Of a stretch of DNA of 64,000 bases, positions 57,606-64,000 are shown one piece after another. The stretch's first letter is position 1, and each line of letters opens with the position of its first letter. The translations under genes and the position numbers were made by a program. The notes beneath the pieces are model-generated. The model was given only the letters and a program-made list of their open reading frames with translations, had not been told where the DNA came from and did no database searches. Origin of the DNA: Ampullaceana balthica (taxonomy: Eukaryota > Mollusca > Gastropoda > Lymnaeidae). Location of the stretch: contig CALYLW010000124.1 of the NCBI GenBank assembly GCA_944989445.1, positions 126,501-190,500 of the forward strand, given 5' to 3'.

Positions 57606-57932
57606 TGTAACTGTGACTGGTTTTACTTATTTATATGTAATTCTCTTGTAGGCGTTCTCTCAATACATAATCTTGTATACAATAATCCACTGAAGAACTT
57701 GTTTCAATAAAACAACTTTAATATGTATACTATGTACAAGAATTATTATTTGAGGTTATACAAGGTGGAATTCTCAAGCACACACATCACGTCCTTCCCT
57801 CACGGAAATTATCTGACAACTGATCTCCCAACCTTCTCAGCCAATGGGAAGGCTCCTCTCTTCCCACGCTTAACACTCACATGACCTCTCCATCATGCAA
57901 TCACGCAATATACATGTGATGCATACGTGACA
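57606..57932 (-). repeat. 5' LTR
   Basis: 327 bp, TG...CA on the plus strand. Seven mismatches to the partner LTR by eye. Confidence 0.95.
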
Positions 57933-58108
57933 CTGCGGCGCCGTGGCGCTTGCGGCGCCCACTTTTTTTAGGGCGCTTGCGGCGCCCACCTTTTTCAAAA
58001 GCCCAAGTAACTTATATTTGTATGATAAATAAGAAATATTCCTGAAATGTACACAAAGTATTTTATAATTAACAATCCTTAAATCCTCTTTTTACATCGT
58101 TCCCTTTT

Positions 58109-58608
58109 TAAATCCTTTATATTAACTCGTGGTGTCTGCGGCGGACCTTGCTTGCTTGCTTGCTTGCTTGTCGCCAAAACTTTTGATCGATTTTTAACCC
58201 ACTTGCTCGCAAGATAGCGAGCTGAAATTTTGCAGGCAGTTTCGTACCGATGATAAAAACAATGTATCAAAATTTCAGATCGATCGCATGTACCGTAATT
58301 AAATTATTGATTTTTTAGATTATTTTTTTTTCCTATGTATCATGCTATTTTTTGAGATAGAGCGTCGCGGTGCGTATTATATTGAACAACCTTTCTGTCG
58401 CGCAATAAGGTGCGTATTTTACTGACAGCTCTTTTTATAAACATATTCCTGATCGGTGCGTATTATATTAAACATGTTTTACGACACAACTTCAATTTTG
58501 TATTTCTGGATGGTCTGGCGCTGCGTATTATAATGAACATTCTTTTAGTTACTTCTCGTACATAAAGGATTTATAGTCAAAAACTTGGTTTTTTACGGGT
58601 TGTTTTTT
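58109..58608 (-). mobile_element. Family B element, copy 2
   Basis: TAAATCCTTTATATTAACTC start, AAAAACTTGGTTTTTTAC hairpin end. Followed head-to-tail by another copy. Confidence 0.6.
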
Positions 58609-59084
58609 TAAATCCTTTATTTTAACTCGTGGTTTCTGTTTGGTTGATTGTTTGTTTGCTTGTCGCCAAAACTTTGGATCGATTTTCTGGTAAGCTAGCG
58701 AGCTGAAATTTTGCAGGCAGTTTTGTACAGATGATAAAAACGATGTATCAAAATTTCAGATCGATCGCTTGTACCGTAATTAAATTATTGAATTTTTAGA
58801 TTATTTTTTTTTCTCTATGTATCATGTTATTTTTTGAGATAGTGTCGCGGTGCGTATTATATTGAACGACCTTTCTGTCGCGCAATAAGGTGCGTATTTT
58901 ATTGACAACACTTTTTTATAAACATATTCCTGATCGGTGCGCATTATATTAAACACGTTTTATGACACAACTGCAATTTTGTATTTTTGGATGGTCTTGC
59001 ACTGCGTATTATAATGAACATTCTTTTAGTTAGTCTCGTACATTAAGGATTTATAGTCAAAAACTTGTTTTTTACGGGTTTTTT
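58609..59084 (-). mobile_element. Family B element, copy 3
   Basis: Same ends and internal GATCGATCGCTTGTACCG block as copy 2. The tandem arrangement repeats what family A does at 4939-6007. Confidence 0.6.
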
Positions 59085-59564
59085 AAAATTCAAAATTAAA
59101 ATATGAGCTAAAAAAATAACGTCATATAATATCTTATTACTGCGAGAAATTTTAGAAAGCAGCGCACAAAATTACTGCACCAAAAATAGCTCTTTTGGAA
59201 CGTCCGCATGAAATTGTTCAAGTATTAATAACGAGCAACCATGCCCGTCCAATGACGTTCCGCTACCGTTCGTTGGCATGTTGTAACTCCCCTTCAACAG
59301 CCGTCTCGACCGGCATACATGTGCATCACGTCAAAAATACTATTCATTATAGTTAAAATAAATAACTCGTAAAAACAGAGCTTTTGACCATAAATCCCAA
59401 CGCGCATAACTCAAAATAAAATCTTGGAAGAAATACTGCACCAAAAATAACTCGTTTTGAACGTCCGCGTAAACTTGATATGATTGGCTGTAGGAGTCAT
59501 GTGTGTTTGAGAGACCAATCGCTATAAATGACGGGACAGAACTTAGCCTTTTATTATATAAGGA

Positions 59565-60159
59565 TAGTGTGGAGGGTGTTTAATGTTAATCTGGAAACCA
59601 AAATGATTATGATTTATAAATCTATATATTTAACAAAAAAAAAGCAGAGTGATGTCCCCCAGCGTTATGGCAGGATAAATGAGCGTAAATATATATAATA
59701 CTAGTTTGTGCTGCGGCGCCGTGGCGCCTGCGGCGCCCCCTTTTTTATGGGCGCCTACGGCGCCCACTTTTTTCAAAAGCCCAACAAACTTGTCCTTGTA
59801 TGATAGCTAAGTAATATTAAACTACCTTAAAATGTACACAAAGTAATTTTAAATTGAGGTTGTAGGGCGCATAAGGCGCCAACTTTTTTTGGGGGGGTCA
59901 AAAGCCCAAGTAACTTATCCTTGTATGATAAACACGCAATATTCCTGAAAATTAAACAAAGCATTTATATAATAATTTTTTACAGTGCTAATCACTACAC
60001 GGTTTTTAAACTAATTTTCGAAAGCAGCGCACCAAATTACTGCACCAAAAAATAACTATTTGCGTCAATCAGCACTGCTTACAACGCAAACTTTAAAAAA
60101 AGCAGAGTGATTTCCCTCAACGTTAGGCGGCAGTGACAAATGAGCGTAAATATATAATA
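59565..60159 (-). mobile_element. Fragmented Helitron-like sequence
   Basis: A CTAG-bearing 3' end at about 59701 (CAGCACAAACTAG on the minus strand) with GGCGCC hairpins, then degraded copies of the same body. Boundaries are uncertain. Confidence 0.5.
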
Positions 60160-61310
60160 CTAGACGCCCCGCTGCGTAGCATACGCCGCAGATTTGCTCA
60201 TGGAGAGTGCAAAGAAATTGGAGAATTAATTGGACACAAACTACAGCACGAAGAAATCAAAACAACGCGAGTGAACGTCGGTTGACTACCAACTCATTGT
60301 TGGTTTCGAGATGTTTGCAGGCGAAATTCGGTACACCCCTAACTTCTATGAAGTCAGCTATAAAACGATAATCGGTTTAAAATCAGAGTTACATAATCGA
60401 TAATCGGTTTTAAAAAACAACTAAAAACAACAACACGCAATTAACAACCCTAAATATGACTCACCCTCGCTAGGGTCGGCCAATCACAGTTTATGTTTAA
60501 GGGATGGTAGTATTAAATGGAAGGCGGGTAACAGCAACCTCAGTGTGCATGTAATCGATAATCGGTTTCCAAAAAAAACACAAAACAACAACGCGCAATT
60601 AACAAACCTAAATATGACTAACCCTCGATAGGGGTGGCCAATCACAGTTTATGTTTAAGGGATGGTATTATTAAATGGGAGGCGGGTAACAACAACCTCA
60701 GTGTGCTTGTCTCCATCTTTACCCGCTATTTTTTTACTTAGTTTGTGCTGCTTTTTGTGTCTGTACTCTCACCCCCCATCCGTTCTTTGAACTGTCTATT
60801 ATGAGCAAATCTGCGGCGTATGCTACGCCGTGGTCTCTCCAGAGTTCCTTCTTTTCATTCACTCACTGTCGTTTGCCCAAACCCATCCCATTTTGACAAC
60901 TGTGTCTTTCAGGAAGTCTTCACCCCTAACTAAATCATTAGCGCGTATGCTACGCCGCGGGTTCTGCTAGTGTTGGCAATAAAGGGGTAAAAGAACGGGC
61001 ACATACAAACATTTTTTAAATTAAAAAAAAACAATGTTTTCGCTGGGGCTTGAACCCAGGACCATCGATGTATGAGGCTGAAATGATAACCAGTACACTA
61101 CGAACCTCACATTTACTGTGAAGGACCAATGCAAGTGAACGCAAGTGCATTGTTTCCACCCACTCTCACCCCCTTTTTTTTCATTTCATCCCACCACGCT
61201 TGCCAACAGTGTTTAGTTGACCCGAGCGAGGGTCATTCGTCACGCTCTGTTGCACATACTTGCAGCCTACTTGCCTCTCATGGTCCCATGAAGAGAATTA
61301 TATATATAGA
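60160..61310 (-). mobile_element. Helitron with nested inverted copy
   Basis: Minus 5' end TCTATATATATAATTC after A at 61310, and 3' hairpin plus CTAG before T at 60160, same family as 27750-28417. A plus-oriented 3' end (GTATGCTACGCCGC...CTAG at about 60945-60970) lies inside. Two near-identical ~200-bp blocks (about 60350-60530 and 60550-60720, both with TTTATGTTTAAGGGATGGTA) are present. Confidence 0.6.
61036..61110 (-). pseudogene. Second tRNA-Val-like relic in a Helitron
   Basis: Minus strand GTAGTGTACTGGTTATCAT (A box region) and a perfect T-stem CTGGG/CCCAG around TTCAAGC. Here the anticodon stem is decayed (loop CTCATAC), the opposite of the copy at 28145. Confidence 0.5.
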
Positions 61311-61489
61311 TATGATTTTCATTTATTTTATTTTCAAAGACATTTCTTGTGTTATATAAAATTTGTATATTTAAATTATTGTCACAACTGAATTATTTTA
61401 CATTAAAAAACCGGAATATTTAAAATACTGGGCAAAACAAAAATTAACTTTAAAACTCTATCTCCCTTATCCGTTATTCTCTCCAAAGC

Positions 61490-61835
61490 AGGCAACTGCG
61501 ACACTGTGAACGTAGTCAACACCCTGATAATTGTCAAGGCAATCTGCAGATGGAACTCATAGAGTTACAAAGTGATAATGAAATTCGCAGCTGACAACAA
61601 CAGCTTTCTCTCAACGACTTTTACCTACAGCTGGATGAAGAGAGATATAAAGATATTCACAATTTGCTAAGAAAATGCTCAGATTTTTTAGCTCGACTTA
61701 CATGTGTGAGCAGACATTTTCAGTTATGAATTTTAAAAAGAGCCGTGTGAGGACGAGAATAAGTGACTCTCACCAACGTGATATCACACGTATCAAAATC
61801 AGTGGCATTGAACGGACCTCACCTATTTACTGCAT
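61490..61835 (+). pseudogene. hAT transposase C-terminal relic
   Basis: Plus-strand fragment with the M-E-L-I-E-L-Q-S-D motif, then, after a frameshift and stop, STYMCEQTFSVMNF...RTRISD, the hAT dimerisation domain of the GTF2IRD2/ZBED5 type. Probably part of the element ending at 62535. Confidence 0.75.
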
Positions 61836-62399
61836 TCAAGATCTCAGTTTCAACCTTCACATTAAAATTTTGCGATACAAACGTCTCAACCTATGTCATC
61901 ATATATATATATATTTACGCTCAATTATCGCTGACTGCCTCACGCCTAACGCTAAGGGACATCACTCTGCTTTTTTTAAAAATTCAAAATATGGACTTAA
62001 AAATCATAATCATTTTGGTTTTCAGATTAACATTAACCAAACAACGCACGAACCTTTGACGTCAGCATTTGTGTTGTAAACAGTGCTGACTGACTCAAAA
62101 AGTTGTTTTTTGGTGCAGTAATTTGGTGCGCTGCTTTCTAAAATTAGTTTTAAAAAATCGTGTTGTGATTAGCACTGTAAAAAATTATTTAAATACTTTG
62201 TGTACATTTGAGGAATATTTCGGATTTATCATACAAGGATAAGTTACTTGGGCTTTTCACCCAATAAAAAAATGGGCGCCGTAGGCGCCCATTCAACCCC
62301 CATTATAAAATATTTTGTGTACATTTAAGGAACTTTAATATTACGTATTTATCATACAAGGACAAGTTAGTTGGGCTTTTGAAAAAGGTGGGTGCCTTA

Positions 62400-62452
62400 G
62401 CGCCCTAAAAAAGTGGATGCCGCTGGCGCCACGGCGCGCAGCACAAACTAAT
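62400..62452 (+). mobile_element. Plus-oriented Helitron-like 3' end
   Basis: GGCGCCACGGCGCGCAGCAC...CTAA followed by T, the inverse of the CTAG ends at 33247, 51470 and 59701. Confidence 0.5.
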
Positions 62453-62535
62453 TTTTATATAATTTTAATCCGGCCCGCGAGGGTCTTTATTTCAAGGAAT
62501 TTGGCCCGCCATTCAAAAAGGTTTGGACACCCCTG
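62453..62535 (+). mobile_element. Right end of a hAT element
   Basis: CGGCCCGCGAGGGTC...GGTTTGGACACCCCTG matches the ends of hAT elements elsewhere in the window. A matching left end was not found. Confidence 0.6.
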
Positions 62536-62543
62536 CACTAGGG

Positions 62544-62600
62544 CAGTGCTACTCTAAGTGGTGGTCCGCTGACCGGTGACGGTCCGCGGACCTTCAGAAA
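62544..62600 (+). mobile_element. Left end of another hAT-like element
   Basis: CAGTGCTACTCTAAGTGGTG and GGTCCGCGGACC, like the MITE at 24465. No right end in the window. Confidence 0.5.
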
Positions 62601-63398
62601 TTATCAAGAATGGAAATAAAAAATATAACTATAATCTTCCATTTGCAACCATTAATACTAACCCTAAAATATTTTAATTTTTCAACAAGTACATACAATA
62701 AAATAATAAAATAAAATAAATTATATTAAATTCAATAATTATTAATAAACTAATGTATTACCTGTCAAAAATGACGGAAGTTTTCAAAATGGATATATTT
62801 CAGTTTTTGTAATTGTCCTTTTTGCCTGAATGCCGCATAGTAAATAATCAGAATATGTAGAGACCAGAGAGAAACATTAAATCTCTTTTCCATATTGAAC
62901 AATTTTATGCGGACGTTTGAAAATAGCGTTGTTGTTTTTTTGTTGTTGTTTTTTTCAGTATTTTTTTTCAAAGCCATTTTTTTAGAGGTGCGCTTTCTAA
63001 AATCCAGCGTTACGAACGGACATAGTAGAGTATGTATTTTGATTATATAAAGCGAGTGTTATGAGAAAACCTCCAAGCTTAGCTTAGCGTTATATAAGTT
63101 TGCATGAATAATAATGATATAATCATTATAATAGTAAATGCATAGTGAATTACACACAGCATAAAGTGATACTGCAGCAAAGAAGTTTGAAGTTCAAATT
63201 ATCAATTTATATTAATATTATTATTAACAAATATTGCTGAGGAGTCAGCCGGACATTAACTTGCGGCATTGAATAGTGCGCATCAATTATGAGTGCACCA
63301 ATAATACAGCACAGTGCGTTAAAAAATAAAGTATGTGAATGTTATGTGATCCACATCAAGCACATCTGTGATTTGAAGCCGTTTAAGCTTCATTGATG
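62601..63398. other. AT-rich DNA
   Basis: No gene recognised. The Lys/Asn-rich frame at 62765-62977 is low complexity. Confidence 0.45.
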
Positions 63399-63932
63399 AT
63401 TATGACTTGTCAGTTTATGCGCCCATTTGTCCATACGTTATTGCTACAACATTACCAAAACATGTAAAAAATAAAATGTAATTTTTACACATGTTAATAA
63501 CAAAGAACTATTTATTTTGAATGAAACTTAGTCGGCAAAGTTTGTTACAGGATAACAGAAAAGATTAAATTATCAACAGTTAATCAAATTTACAATTTAA
63601 TATACACGTGTTAGTAATTCACATAAAAGTTTTTATTACTGTCAAGTCAGCACCTTTTCAATATCTATTATGACTTGTCAGTTTAAGCACCCATTGGTCA
63701 ATACATTATTACCTTTACATTATCAAAATCATGTAAACAAAAAATTGTAACTATTTACAAATATGAATAACAACGAACTATTTATTTTGCATGAAACCTT
63801 TGAGGTAAAGTTTATAACTGGATAAAAGAAAATATTAAAGTATCAACAGTTAATCGTATATATAAATTTAATATACACGTCTTAGGAATTTAAAAAAAAA
63901 CGCTTTCATTATTGTCAAGTCAGCACCCCTTT
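63399..63932. repeat. 268-bp direct tandem duplication
   Basis: Two diverged copies starting TTATGACTTGTCAGTTTA at about 63400 and 63668, sharing AACTATTTATTTTG, ATCAACAGTTAATC and GTCAAGTCAGCACC in the same order. Possibly the start of a longer satellite array. Confidence 0.8.
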
Positions 63933-64000
63933 CCAGTTCTATATAAAATGCAAAGATTTATAATTCAAAATAAGTCTAAGACTCATTAAAATATTACATG

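Larger units (their letters stand above)
51485..57932 (-). mobile_element. Ty3/Gypsy LTR retrotransposon with integrase before RT (Gmr1-like order)
   Basis: 6,448 bp, minus orientation, flanked by a perfect 5-bp duplication CTGCG (51480-51484, 57933-57937). Order 5' to 3': LTR, PBS, gag, protease, integrase, reverse transcriptase, RNase H, PPT, LTR. RT and integrase motifs are Gypsy-type, but integrase lies 5' of RT as in Copia elements, which defines the Gmr1-like group. The LTRs differ at 7 of 327 positions by eye. The frame is broken at several places (two gag frameshifts, stop in the zinc knuckle, integrase frameshift and stop, RT stop and frameshift), so this copy is dead. Confidence 0.9.
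51470..59564 (-). mobile_element. Helitron-like element split by an LTR retrotransposon
   Basis: On the minus strand it begins TCCTTATATAATAAAAGGC after an A (59564) and ends CAGCACAACCTAG before a T (51470). The LTR element at 51485-57932 entered 15 bp from this 3' end. Removing it leaves about 1.64 kb with a GGCGCC-rich 3' hairpin, matching 33247 and 59700. It also contains two family B elements. No Rep/helicase gene. Confidence 0.65.

Noticed and set aside
61763..62079. 98- and 134-codon plus ORFs
   Set aside because: Only the first 50 residues of the longer one match a hAT dimerisation domain; the rest is non-coding.

Overview
The window is eukaryotic, AT-rich, intron-rich animal DNA. 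The tubulin and peptide-amidation genes, the CR1/L2-like LINEs, Helitrons and hAT relics fit a lophotrochozoan, most likely a gastropod mollusc. That assignment is inference, because no species marker is visible. Most long open frames here are shadows or tandem repeats. The host genes only appear when exons are joined across GT-AG introns.

Layout. 1-2330: left-truncated LTR retroelement on the minus strand (gag-like frame of at least 328 codons running off the edge, leader, probable primer-binding site, probable LTR). 2833-3345: left end of a hAT transposon with a BED-type finger relic. 4461-12856 (minus): a divergent alpha-tubulin gene, nine coding exons plus an unplaced ATG exon; its probable promoter side reaches about 16.5 kb and holds two perfect RFX X-boxes. 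17007-50870 (plus): three tandem paralogues of a secreted, stand-alone peptidyl-alpha-hydroxyglycine alpha-amidating lyase (PAL), called PAL-A (17007-27628, 386 aa), PAL-B (33055-39979, 370 aa) and PAL-C (40376-50870, 321 codons; last exon not in the window). All three share ten-exon architecture and intron phases as far as each is visible. PAL makes the C-terminal amide of neuropeptides by cleaving the peptidyl-hydroxyglycine intermediate in the secretory pathway.

The introns carry many minisatellites and MITEs. The most striking is a ~3.4 kb array of a 39-bp unit that starts exactly at the exon 8/intron 8 junction of PAL-C and copies that exon end and its 5' splice site about 86 times. PAL-B intron 7 has a second array anchored on a splice donor.

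51470-62460 is a nest of transposons. A 6,448-bp LTR retrotransposon (51485-57932, minus; LTRs about 98% identical; perfect 5-bp target duplication CTGCG) sits inside a Helitron-like element. Its pol is Ty3/Gypsy-like in sequence, but integrase precedes reverse transcriptase, the order of the Gmr1-like group. Other Helitrons with hairpin-CTAG ends, some carrying tRNA-like relics, follow. The right edge holds hAT relics and a 268-bp direct duplication.
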